From an uncultured Collinsella sp. (GTDB lineage: Bacteria; Actinomycetota; Coriobacteriia; Coriobacteriales; Coriobacteriaceae): DNA of 64,000 nucleotides. Positions 42,722 to 50,880 of the stretch are shown in pieces (the first letter of the stretch is position 1; each line of letters opens with the position of its first letter). The notes under the pieces were generated by a model that saw nothing but the letters and a program-made list of their open reading frames with translations, made no database searches and was not told where the DNA came from. Where the stretch lies: positions 1 through 64,000 of the forward strand of contig CAAEUX010000102.1 in NCBI GenBank assembly GCA_900759335.1. Direction: 5' to 3'. The position numbers and the translations under genes are program-made.

Positions 42722-43939
42722 GTGCGCGTCCTCGTCACCGGCGCGAGGGGCTTCGTCGGGAGGAACCTCTGCTGCGCGCTGAAGAACATAAGGGACGGCA
42801 AGGACCGCCGCGAGAAATACTCGGGCCTGCTCCCGCTCGAGGTCATGGAGTACGACCTTGATTCGACGCCTGATGAGCTGGACGGCTACTGCTCCCGCGC
42901 CGACTTCGTCTTCAACCTGGCCGGCGTCAACCGCCCCGAGGAGCAGTCCGAGTTCATGGAGGGCAACTTCGGCTTCGCCTCCACGCTGCTCGATACCCTG
43001 GAGCGCCACGGGAACACTTGCCCCGTCATGCTCTCCAGCTCCGCGCAGGCGAGCCTGTCGGGCCGCTTCGAGGGATCGGTCTACGGCGAGTCGAAGCTCG
43101 CGGGGGAGGGCCTGTTCCGGGAGTACTCCGAGAGGACCGGCGTCCCGGTGCTCATCTACCGCTTCCCCAACCTCTACGGCAAGTGGTGCCGCCCGCGCTA
43201 CAACTCCGCCGTCGCCACGTTCTGCGACGCCATCGCCAACGGCCGCCCCTACACCGTGAACGACCCCTCGGTGGAGCTGGAGCTCCTCTACATCGACGAC
43301 CTCGTCGACGAGATGCTGGGCGCCCTGCTGGGCGAGGAGCACCGCTGCGGCTATGAGGGCCTCGAGCGCGTCGAGGGGGAGGACTTCTGCTACGTCCCCC
43401 AGACCGACGTGAAGTCCCTGGGCGAGATCGTCTACCTGCTCGGGTGCTTCCGCGACAGCCGCGAGACGCTTTCCGTGCCCGACCTGGCGGAGGGCTCCTT
43501 CTCCAAGAAGCTCTGGAGCACGTTCCTGTCCTACTACGAGCCGGGGCACTTCGCCTACGGCCTCAAGCCGAACGTGGATGACCGCGGCTCGTTCACCGAG
43601 TTCCTGCGCACGCCGGAGCGCGGCCAGGTCTCCATCAACGTCTCGAAGCCCGGCATCACCAAGGGCAACCACTGGCACATGAGCAAGTGGGAGAGGTTCC
43701 TGGTGGTCTCCGGCACCGCGAGCATCAAGCTGAGGAAGGTGGGGGAGGACGCCGAGGGCAACCAGTTCCCCGTCGACGAGTACGTCGTCTCTGGCTCGGA
43801 CATGCGCGCCGTGGAGATGATCCCCGGCTACACGCACTCCATCACCAACCTGTCCGACACCGAGGACCTCGTGACGGTCATGTGGGCCAACGAGCCCTTC
43901 GACCCCGAGAACCCCGACACCTACTACGAGGAAGTCTAG
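42722..43939 (+). CDS. fnlB: UDP-sugar reductase with cupin domain (FnlB/CapF type)
   Basis: A 405-residue CapF-like enzyme, the second step to UDP-L-FucNAc. N-terminal SDR: VRVLVTGARGFVGRNL, FNLAGVNRPEEQSEFMEGN, SSSAQASL and YGESKLAGE. C-terminal cupin: GSFTEFLRTPERGQVSINVS and KGNHWHMSKWERFLVVSG, with the metal-binding histidines. It starts with GTG at 42722, one base after the fnlA stop. Confidence 0.92.
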   Translation: MRVLVTGARGFVGRNLCCALKNIRDGKDRREKYSGLLPLEVMEYDLDSTPDELDGYCSRADFVFNLAGVNRPEEQSEFMEGNFGFASTLLDTLERHGNTCPVMLSSSAQASLSGRFEGSVYGESKLAGEGLFREYSERTGVPVLIYRFPNLYGKWCRPRYNSAVATFCDAIANGRPYTVNDPSVELELLYIDDLVDEMLGALLGEEHRCGYEGLERVEGEDFCYVPQTDVKSLGEIVYLLGCFRDSRETLSVPDLAEGSFSKKLWSTFLSYYEPGHFAYGLKPNVDDRGSFTEFLRTPERGQVSINVSKPGITKGNHWHMSKWERFLVVSGTASIKLRKVGEDAEGNQFPVDEYVVSGSDMRAVEMIPGYTHSITNLSDTEDLVTVMWANEPFDPENPDTYYEEV

Positions 43940-43944
43940 AGGTT

Positions 43945-45063
43945 TTGACCAGATACGCTCACATTAATAGCGTTCCAAATGGATCCACTGGGCGCATTAT
44001 GATGAAGGAGCATTTTGCTCTTATAGATCAGGGATGCGAATCGCTTGCTTGCTGGGGTAGAAGAAGGCCAGCAAGTAGTGCCAGTGAGTACTGCTTTGGG
44101 TCATCGGCTAATTTTATACTCGACGTTGGACTTACTTTCCTTGACGGGAAGATTGGTTTTCATTCAGTGAGGCAAACCGAGGCGTTGATTCATCGCCTTG
44201 ATGAGTTTGGTCCTGATGTGGTTCACTTGCACAACATTCATGGTTACTATTTGAATATTGATAGGCTATTTAAATGGTTGTCGATATCTGATTGTCGTGT
44301 TGTATGGACTTTGCATGACTGTTGGGCTTTTACCGGCCATTGTCCGTATTTCACATATGCTGACTGCAATCAATGGAAAAGCGGCTGCGGTACCACGAAA
44401 TGTCCACAGCTTATGGGATATCCTCCAACTATCAATTCTGGTTCATGCAAATGGAATTATGAGGCTAAACGTTCGTTATTCACTTCGTTGCCTTCCGACC
44501 GATTGACAATTGTCACTCCTTCTAAATGGTTGGCCGAACTGGTTGCTTCAAGCTTTTTGTCAAAGTATCCGATAGAAGTTGCACATAATACGATTGACCT
44601 CGATATATTCAGGCCGCGATCCAATAGCGAAGTATCTAGTGTTAAAGAGAAATACGGTCTCGATTCTAGAAATATTATTTTAGGTGTTGCGTCTCCATGG
44701 TCAAAACGCAAGGGGTTATCAGACTTTTATACTCTCGCTGACAGGCTTGATCGCTCCAAGTATTCCATCGTACTCGTTGGTTTAAGTGCCAAACAGATGC
44801 GGGCGCTGCCGCCAGAGATCGTCGGTATTCCACGAACCGACTCTCAGATAGAGTTGGCCTCACTTTATAGTTCTGCCTCTGTTCTATTCAATCCAACATA
44901 CGAGGATAACTACCCTACGGTCAATCTTGAGGCTGAGGCTTGTGGGCTGCCAGTCGTTTGTTACGATGTCGGCGGATGCTCTGAGACTTTGCACAGGGAC
45001 GATTCGAAACTTGTTGAATGTGGTGACGTGCAGGCCGCCTCATTACTGTTGGCAAAATACTAG
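43945..45063 (+). CDS. GT4 family glycosyltransferase
   Basis: A 372-residue GT-B protein. N-terminal NSVPNGSTGRIMMKEHFAL, HLHNIHGYYLNIDRLFKWL and WTLHDCWAFTGHCPYF with a Cys cluster; C-terminal LGVASPWSKRKGL and NPTYEDNYPTVNLEAEACGL. This resembles colanic-acid-type transferases. It starts with TTG at 43945, five bases after fnlB, and is AT-rich, so it sits as a foreign gene inside the FucNAc gene set. Confidence 0.87.
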   Translation: MTRYAHINSVPNGSTGRIMMKEHFALIDQGCESLACWGRRRPASSASEYCFGSSANFILDVGLTFLDGKIGFHSVRQTEALIHRLDEFGPDVVHLHNIHGYYLNIDRLFKWLSISDCRVVWTLHDCWAFTGHCPYFTYADCNQWKSGCGTTKCPQLMGYPPTINSGSCKWNYEAKRSLFTSLPSDRLTIVTPSKWLAELVASSFLSKYPIEVAHNTIDLDIFRPRSNSEVSSVKEKYGLDSRNIILGVASPWSKRKGLSDFYTLADRLDRSKYSIVLVGLSAKQMRALPPEIVGIPRTDSQIELASLYSSASVLFNPTYEDNYPTVNLEAEACGLPVVCYDVGGCSETLHRDDSKLVECGDVQAASLLLAKY

Positions 45064-45083
45064 ACTCTGTTTTAAGGAAACCT

Positions 45084-46259
45084 ATGAATTCCAATATTTG
45101 TTTTAAAGACGACGGCCGCCTGAAGCTCCTGATCATCGTGGGCACGCGCCCCGAGGTCATTCGCCTTTCCGAGGTCATCAAGAAGTGCCGCCGCCACTTC
45201 GACTGCCTGCTGGCGCACACCGGCCAGAACTACGACTACACGCTCAACGGCATCTTCTTCCGCGACCTGTCGCTGGACGATCCGGACGTCTACCTGGACG
45301 CCGTTGGCGCGGACCTGGGCGAGACCGTCGGCAACATCATCGCGGCCTCCTACAAGCTGATGGTCCAGGTGCGGCCCGACGCGCTCCTGATCCTTGGCGA
45401 CACCAACAGCTGCCTGTCCGCCATCGCGGCCAAGCGCCTGCACATCCCCATCTTCCACATGGAGGCGGGCAACCGCTGCAAGGACGAGTGCCTGCCCGAG
45501 GAGACCAACCGACGCATCGTCGACGTGATCTCCGACGTCAACCTGGCCTACTCCGAGCACGCACGCCGCTACCTCAAGGACACCGGCTGCGCACCCGAGC
45601 GCACCTACGTCACGGGCTCGCCCATGGCCGAGGTGCTGCGCGCCAACCTTGACAAGATCGAGGGGTCCCATATCCTCTCCGAGCTCGGACTGGAGCCCAG
45701 GCGCTACATGCTGCTGTCCGCCCACCGCGAGGAGAACATCGACACGGAGGCGAACTTCACGAGCCTGTTCACCGCCATCAACGCACTCGCGGAGAAATAC
45801 GACATGCCGATCCTGTACTCCTGCCACCCGCGCTCCCGCAAGCGCCTGGAGGCCACCGGCTTCAAGCTGGACCCGCGCGTGCGCATGCACGAGCCCATGG
45901 GCTTCCACGACTACAACTGCCTGCAGATGAACGCCTTCGCCGTTGTCTCCGACTCCGGCACCCTGCCCGAGGAGTCCAGCTTCTTCGCGAGCGTCGGCCG
46001 CCCGTTCCCAGCGGTGTGTATCCGCACCTCCACCGAGCGCCCCGAGGCGCTGGACAAGGCCTGCTTCACGCTCGCCGGCATCTCCGAGAGGGGCCTGCTC
46101 CAGGCCGTCCACACCGCCGTCGAGCTCGATGCGGAGGGGTCGCTGCCCGAGGCGCCCGTGCCCGATTACGCCGACGAGACCGTGTCCACCAAGGTGGTCA
46201 AGATCATCCAGAGCTACACCGGCGTCGTGGACAAGATGGTGTGGAGGAAGAGCGTTTAA
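45084..46259 (+). CDS. fnlC: UDP-N-acetylglucosamine 2-epimerase-type enzyme (FnlC/CapG)
   Basis: A 391-residue epimerase, the third step to UDP-L-FucNAc. LLIIVGTRPEVIRLSEVI, HTGQNYDYTLNGIFF, HMEAGNRCKDECLPEETNRR, LSAHREENID and VVSDSGTLPEESSF are hallmarks. The ECLPEETNRR form (rather than the usual MPEEINR) fits the CapG/FnlC branch. GC-rich like fnlA and fnlB, though the first 10 or so codons are AT-rich. Confidence 0.9.
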   Translation: MNSNICFKDDGRLKLLIIVGTRPEVIRLSEVIKKCRRHFDCLLAHTGQNYDYTLNGIFFRDLSLDDPDVYLDAVGADLGETVGNIIAASYKLMVQVRPDALLILGDTNSCLSAIAAKRLHIPIFHMEAGNRCKDECLPEETNRRIVDVISDVNLAYSEHARRYLKDTGCAPERTYVTGSPMAEVLRANLDKIEGSHILSELGLEPRRYMLLSAHREENIDTEANFTSLFTAINALAEKYDMPILYSCHPRSRKRLEATGFKLDPRVRMHEPMGFHDYNCLQMNAFAVVSDSGTLPEESSFFASVGRPFPAVCIRTSTERPEALDKACFTLAGISERGLLQAVHTAVELDAEGSLPEAPVPDYADETVSTKVVKIIQSYTGVVDKMVWRKSV

Positions 46260-47500
46260 TGACTAGCTCATGTGCTGGTAAGAAAATGCTTGTTGTTACG
46301 CAGCATTTCTATCCGGAATCTTTTCGAATTAATGACTTGGTGAAGGGATTTGTTGAAGACGGAATAAGCGTAGATGTTCTCTGCGGCATCCCTAATTATC
46401 CTTCAGGCGAATGGTCTGATGGATATGGTTATTTCGGTCACCGCCGAGACGATTATTTCGGTGCGTCCGTTTTTCGATCTGGTGAAATCCGTCGTAAGGG
46501 TAATACTTCGATACGCATTTTTCTGAACTATATTAGCTGGCCAATTACTGCTTCTTTTAGAGCTATGAGGCTCAAAAAGAAGTATGACGTTGTATTTTGC
46601 TATAACACAAGTCCTATTTTGATGGTAATTCCTGCAAGGGTTGCTGCATGGCGAAATAAATGTCCTCTAGTAACTTATGTCTTGGATATTTGGCCCGAGA
46701 ACCTTTACACAGTCTTGAATGTCCAAAGCAGTTTTCTGAGGTCTTTTGCCAAATCTTTTTGCGACAAGCAGTATGCGGCCTGCAATAAGCTGATTGCTTT
46801 GAGCGACTCTTTGGCTGATAACCTGTTTCATAGAGTCAAGCCTTTGAATTCGGATGTTTCGATAGGCGTAATACCTCAACATTGCGAGGAAAGTTACGAG
46901 CAAAAGCTAGTCTCATCGGAACTAAGATCTCAGTTCAAAAATCAATGCGTCTTCCTATTTGCTGGTTCTATAACCCCCGCCCAAGGGCTTGATACGGTTA
47001 TTGAAGCATTCTCGCGTGCAGTTTCAGAGAACTCTATCGAGATGAAGCTGTTAATTCTTGGCGATGGCATGTCTAGGGCAGAACTGCAGAAGCTCGTTTC
47101 AAGCAAGGGGCTTGATAAGTCTGTTTTGTTTTTGGGGCGCGTGGATCCCGAGGTCGTGCCCATGTACTCCGATATTGCAACGGCAATGATTGCTCCATTT
47201 GCCGATAATCCTGAGTTAGAGCTTACTATTCCAGCCAAGATATCAAGCTGTATGGCTTCTTCAAAGGCAATACTTGCCGTAATGCGCGGAGAAGGGGCCA
47301 ATGCGGTTCGTTCTGCTAGATGCGGGTTTGTCTCCGATCCTTCAGATGTAAATGCGCTTGCTAACAACATGGTAAAAATTGGTTCAATGAAAAAAGGCGC
47401 TATTGATGCTTTGGGATCTAATGGCTTCAATTATTATCGTGAGCATTTTTCGAGACAGGTTTGTTTGGATAAAATTAAGCAGGTTTTATTTTCAATTTAG
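46259..47500 (+). CDS. wbuB: WbuB-like GT4 glycosyltransferase
   Basis: A 413-residue GT-B transferase. MLVVTQHFYPESFRINDL, CGIPNYPSGEW, TYVLDIWPENLYTV, FAGSITPAQGLDTVIEAF and IPAKISSCMASSKAILAV match WbuB, which transfers L-FucNAc in E. coli O26. Its place directly after fnlC supports that role. The ATG overlaps the fnlC stop (TAATG). AT-rich. Confidence 0.85.
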   Translation: MTSSCAGKKMLVVTQHFYPESFRINDLVKGFVEDGISVDVLCGIPNYPSGEWSDGYGYFGHRRDDYFGASVFRSGEIRRKGNTSIRIFLNYISWPITASFRAMRLKKKYDVVFCYNTSPILMVIPARVAAWRNKCPLVTYVLDIWPENLYTVLNVQSSFLRSFAKSFCDKQYAACNKLIALSDSLADNLFHRVKPLNSDVSIGVIPQHCEESYEQKLVSSELRSQFKNQCVFLFAGSITPAQGLDTVIEAFSRAVSENSIEMKLLILGDGMSRAELQKLVSSKGLDKSVLFLGRVDPEVVPMYSDIATAMIAPFADNPELELTIPAKISSCMASSKAILAVMRGEGANAVRSARCGFVSDPSDVNALANNMVKIGSMKKGAIDALGSNGFNYYREHFSRQVCLDKIKQVLFSI

Positions 47501-47526
47501 GTCCAATCTGGATCGTTGGGGTTTTA

Positions 47527-48240
47527 ATGGATGACATGTTGCGAGTGTTGGTAATCATTCCTGCTTATAATGAGCAAGCCAATATTGTTCAGACTGTTTC
47601 ATCGGTTGTTGAGGCTGGCTATGATTATGTTGTTGTGAATGACGGCTCAACCGATAATACGCTATCTATCTGTCGTCAGTACGACTTTAATGTCCTTGAT
47701 CTTCCACAAAATTTAGGCATTGGTGGTGCCGTTCAAGCCGGTCATAAATATGCGCTCAGGCAAGGCTATGACGTTGATGTTCAGGTTGACGGTGATGGTC
47801 AGCATGATCCTTCTTATATTGGGAGCTTAATCGAGCCAATTATTGATGGTGCCGATTTAGCCATTGGTTCCAGATTTGCCGTGCCCACAGAAGGCTTTCA
47901 ATCAACATTTTTAAGGAGAGTAGGTATCCGATGGCTTTCTGGTTGGTTGAGATTATTTACCGGAAAAACGATTAAAGATCCAACTTCTGGATTTCGCGCG
48001 TGTGGTAAAAAGGCTATAGACCTGTTCTGTAGGGACTATCCAGACGATTACCCTGAGCCTGAATCTATTGCAGCAGCATTAAAAACCGGTCTTTCAGTGG
48101 TTGAGGTTCCCGTGCTTATGCGTGAGAGACAGGGTGGAGTGTCATCTATTTCTGGCTTTTCATCAATTTATTACATGATTAAAGTTTCGCTCGCAATTTC
48201 CATGGCCTGTTTTGTTTATAGAAAGGCGGCTCACCAATGA
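47527..48240 (+). CDS. DPM1-like GT2 glycosyltransferase
   Basis: A 237-residue GT-A protein: VLVIIPAYNEQANIVQTVSS, VVNDGSTDNT, QNLGIGGAVQAGHKYA, VQVDGDGQHDP and KDPTSGFRACGKKAI. It probably loads a sugar on polyprenyl phosphate. It overlaps the next gene by four bases (ATGA). Confidence 0.9.
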   Translation: MDDMLRVLVIIPAYNEQANIVQTVSSVVEAGYDYVVVNDGSTDNTLSICRQYDFNVLDLPQNLGIGGAVQAGHKYALRQGYDVDVQVDGDGQHDPSYIGSLIEPIIDGADLAIGSRFAVPTEGFQSTFLRRVGIRWLSGWLRLFTGKTIKDPTSGFRACGKKAIDLFCRDYPDDYPEPESIAAALKTGLSVVEVPVLMRERQGGVSSISGFSSIYYMIKVSLAISMACFVYRKAAHQ

Positions 48241-48593
48241 GTATGATAATTCGCGTGGGCGCTGGCGTAATTTTTAGTGGTCTATTCTTTTATGTCGTTT
48301 CTTTAGTCGGCAAAGGAAAGCTTCTTTTAAAGTACTCGTTACTATGGCTCTGCCTGTGCGTGGTGGCATTATTTAGCGTTTGCTTTCCGGAGTTGATTTA
48401 TCGAATTTCAGATTGTATTGGGTTTATCAGTCCTTCGAATTTCGCCTTTCTCGTCGCAGTAGTACTTTTATTGATGATTTCTCTATCTCTCAGTATTGCG
48501 ATCAGCAGACTCGTTACGGCTTGTAAAAACTTAACTCAACGCATTGCGATTCTTGAAAATGAGAACGATACTTTGCGCAACCAGCAGGGTTAG
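48237..48593 (+). CDS. DUF2304 small membrane protein
   Basis: A 118-residue protein with three hydrophobic helices and a charged coiled-coil tail (LTQRIAILENENDTLRNQQ). DUF2304 proteins commonly follow DPM1-like GT2 genes, as here, and may help anchor the transferase. That partnership is inferred from position. Confidence 0.8.
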   Translation: MSMIIRVGAGVIFSGLFFYVVSLVGKGKLLLKYSLLWLCLCVVALFSVCFPELIYRISDCIGFISPSNFAFLVAVVLLLMISLSLSIAISRLVTACKNLTQRIAILENENDTLRNQQG

Positions 48594-48618
48594 ATAAAGA
48601 TGGAGTTTAATAACTCGT

Positions 48619-50802
48619 ATGAATAAGTACCTTACCTCAGAAGACCGAAGCAATAATTTGCATAACGATAATTTTCATCTTTATCGGGCTGCTTGTTTTG
48701 CGCTATCTTTTTTGTTTGCGCTTATTTACTTATCTTTATTTGTTAACTATGTTTGTAGCTTCTACGGAAAGATCGGTGTTACAACTGCTAGCTCGCTGCT
48801 CAATAACGGTATGTCTGTTCTCATCATCGGTGGATTGACCGTTGCGTTTTTATTCTCAGCAATCAAGCTGATCGAGTATAAAAGCGATTTTATATATAAA
48901 TATCGATGGATAATCGGTATTTCTGTCGCAATGCTTGCGGTGGTGTTTAAAGTCAGCGGCTCATCGCTTGGCATGTGGAGCATTATGCTTCCTGAGAACG
49001 CCGGGACTCCCATCTGGGGTATACCTAGGTCTCTTCGAAGCGATGAGTTTTCAGTCGGTACTTTATTTCAATTGTCTCAGTCTCATAATGATTATGCGCC
49101 AATTTCGGAAATCTTAAGAGGAGATATAACAGATGTCCGGATGGTTTATGGTGCTGCCTGCTGGAGTGTAATTTCGTTATTTCGTCCAGTGCTTTGGGGC
49201 TATTTGGTATTTGGTTTTGAATCGGGTTTAGCGTTTGCTTGGTCCATGAAGCTATGCATTATGGTCCTGGTTTCCTTTGACTGCGCTTTCCTCATGATTA
49301 AATCAAAGCCACTCAGTTTGCTCTTTTCAATATTGCTTTGTTTTTCGCCGCTGATTCAGTGGTGGGGTACAGGCGAGGTGGTTCTTTACGGTCAAGCCCT
49401 TGTTTTGTTATTAGATAAGACGCTCTTTACTCGTAAAAGGAGCACTAGAGTCATTGCGATTGTTGCTATTGCATGGTTATGCGGTTGTTACATAATGCTC
49501 ATGTATCCCGCTTGGATGGTTCCTTTTTTCTACATTTTTGCCCTCATGGGAGTTTTCAGGGCAATTGATTATTGTCGAATCCTTAAGTCTGGCGAGTACC
49601 GTTCGGTGCTTGCGTGGTCAATTAGTGACACTTTAACTTCGATCTTCTGTTTGCTGGTTTCGGCAGGACTTGTATTTTTCGCTTTTTTCCAGTCCTCTGA
49701 AGCAATGGCATCTGTTGTTAATACGGTTTATCCGGGCGCGCGCTTTGAAACCGGAGGAAGCGGGCTTCCCGAACTTTTTCCGAATGCGCTTTCTCTTTTT
49801 TATGCTTTTGATACGCCTTTGGTTTCAAATGAATGTGAAATTGCCACCATTCTCTGCTTTTTCCCTCTTGGGACTCTTGCGTCTCTGTCCTGTATCATCA
49901 AAAAGCGAGATTGGCATTTAATTGCACTACTAGTCCTTCAGTTATTTTTCCTTCTTTTTGCCTTCGTTGGCTTCCCGTCATTTTTATCCCGAATTACCTT
50001 GATGTATAACGTACCTGTTCTGCGGCTTTTATTTCCTATTGGGTACTTAGAGCTTCTTCTTTTCTTGATATCTGTTAAAAAAGCCAAAGAATTCCAAGAG
50101 GCTAATAGCCAAATTAGTTCTTTGTTGGTTTTGCTAGTGATTGGAATCTGTTTAAGTTCAGTATTCCAGATTTATATTCTTCTTTCCGCCAAGTATCTTG
50201 TCGCAAGGAAATTGTATCTCTTGATGCTGATATTGCTTTGTGCAGTTTCCTGCCTTTTGTTCAGCGCATTTATCCTTGGTAAAAACTGCATTGGTTTATT
50301 TGTCGCATTTGCTATTTGCTTCGGTGTAATTCCTGGTTGCTGTATCAATCCAATACAAATTGGTGCAGCTCCGCTTACCGAAACGGAGTTGGCGTCTCTT
50401 GTTGATCAGTTCGCTGACAAGGATGATTATTCAGTTAAATGGGTTGTCGATGGTTCTTGGACAGTTGCCAATCTTTGCGCTGCGTATGGAGCGCCTGTAA
50501 TTAACTCGACCAATGCTTATCCTGATCTGGCGCGTTGGAATTCTATCGATGATAATAACGAGAATGAGTACGCATACAATAGGTATGCTCATATCATTGC
50601 AAATGTATTCACTCCGTCTACGTCTTTTAATTCCACTCAGGATGATCTCTTCACAGTTAATTTGACTGAAGATAATCTAAGACAGCTTAATGTGAAGTAC
50701 GTTTTGTCTAGTAGGGATTTGACGGAGTTTTCATCTGATCAACTGCGGATTACGCAATTAGGTTCAGCAAACGGATTCGTTCTATATGAAATAACCTATT
50801 AG
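48619..50802 (+). CDS. Large polytopic membrane protein, possibly GT-C type
   Basis: A 727-residue protein with about 13 hydrophobic helices and a C-terminal soluble part of about 150 residues (from about 590). Recurrent features of such locus proteins are WGIPRSLRSDEFSVGT early and FSPLIQWWGTGEVV. The fold suggests a GT-C transferase using polyprenyl-phosphate sugars, for which the upstream DPM1-like enzyme would provide the donor. A polymerase role is also possible. I cannot assign a named family with confidence. Confidence 0.7.
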   Translation: MNKYLTSEDRSNNLHNDNFHLYRAACFALSFLFALIYLSLFVNYVCSFYGKIGVTTASSLLNNGMSVLIIGGLTVAFLFSAIKLIEYKSDFIYKYRWIIGISVAMLAVVFKVSGSSLGMWSIMLPENAGTPIWGIPRSLRSDEFSVGTLFQLSQSHNDYAPISEILRGDITDVRMVYGAACWSVISLFRPVLWGYLVFGFESGLAFAWSMKLCIMVLVSFDCAFLMIKSKPLSLLFSILLCFSPLIQWWGTGEVVLYGQALVLLLDKTLFTRKRSTRVIAIVAIAWLCGCYIMLMYPAWMVPFFYIFALMGVFRAIDYCRILKSGEYRSVLAWSISDTLTSIFCLLVSAGLVFFAFFQSSEAMASVVNTVYPGARFETGGSGLPELFPNALSLFYAFDTPLVSNECEIATILCFFPLGTLASLSCIIKKRDWHLIALLVLQLFFLLFAFVGFPSFLSRITLMYNVPVLRLLFPIGYLELLLFLISVKKAKEFQEANSQISSLLVLLVIGICLSSVFQIYILLSAKYLVARKLYLLMLILLCAVSCLLFSAFILGKNCIGLFVAFAICFGVIPGCCINPIQIGAAPLTETELASLVDQFADKDDYSVKWVVDGSWTVANLCAAYGAPVINSTNAYPDLARWNSIDDNNENEYAYNRYAHIIANVFTPSTSFNSTQDDLFTVNLTEDNLRQLNVKYVLSSRDLTEFSSDQLRITQLGSANGFVLYEITY

Positions 50803-50804
50803 GA

Positions 50805-50840
50805 AGAATGGGGCTGTCGGTTAACCGGCAGCCCCATTCT
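50805..50840. terminator. Bidirectional terminator between convergent genes
   Basis: AGAATGGGGCTGTCGG (50805-50820) pairs with CCGGCAGCCCCATTCT (50825-50840), one G-T pair, with a TTAA loop. It begins just after the 50802 stop and 41 bases before the opposite gene ends. Confidence 0.88.
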
Positions 50841-50880
50841 CCATTCTTTACGTGCTCATGAGTTAAGCGTCATGACACTT

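Noticed and set aside
41761..43837. Long minus-strand frames opposite fnlA and fnlB (361 and 392 codons)
   Set aside because: Antisense shadows of clear SDR enzymes; no motif, no start signal.
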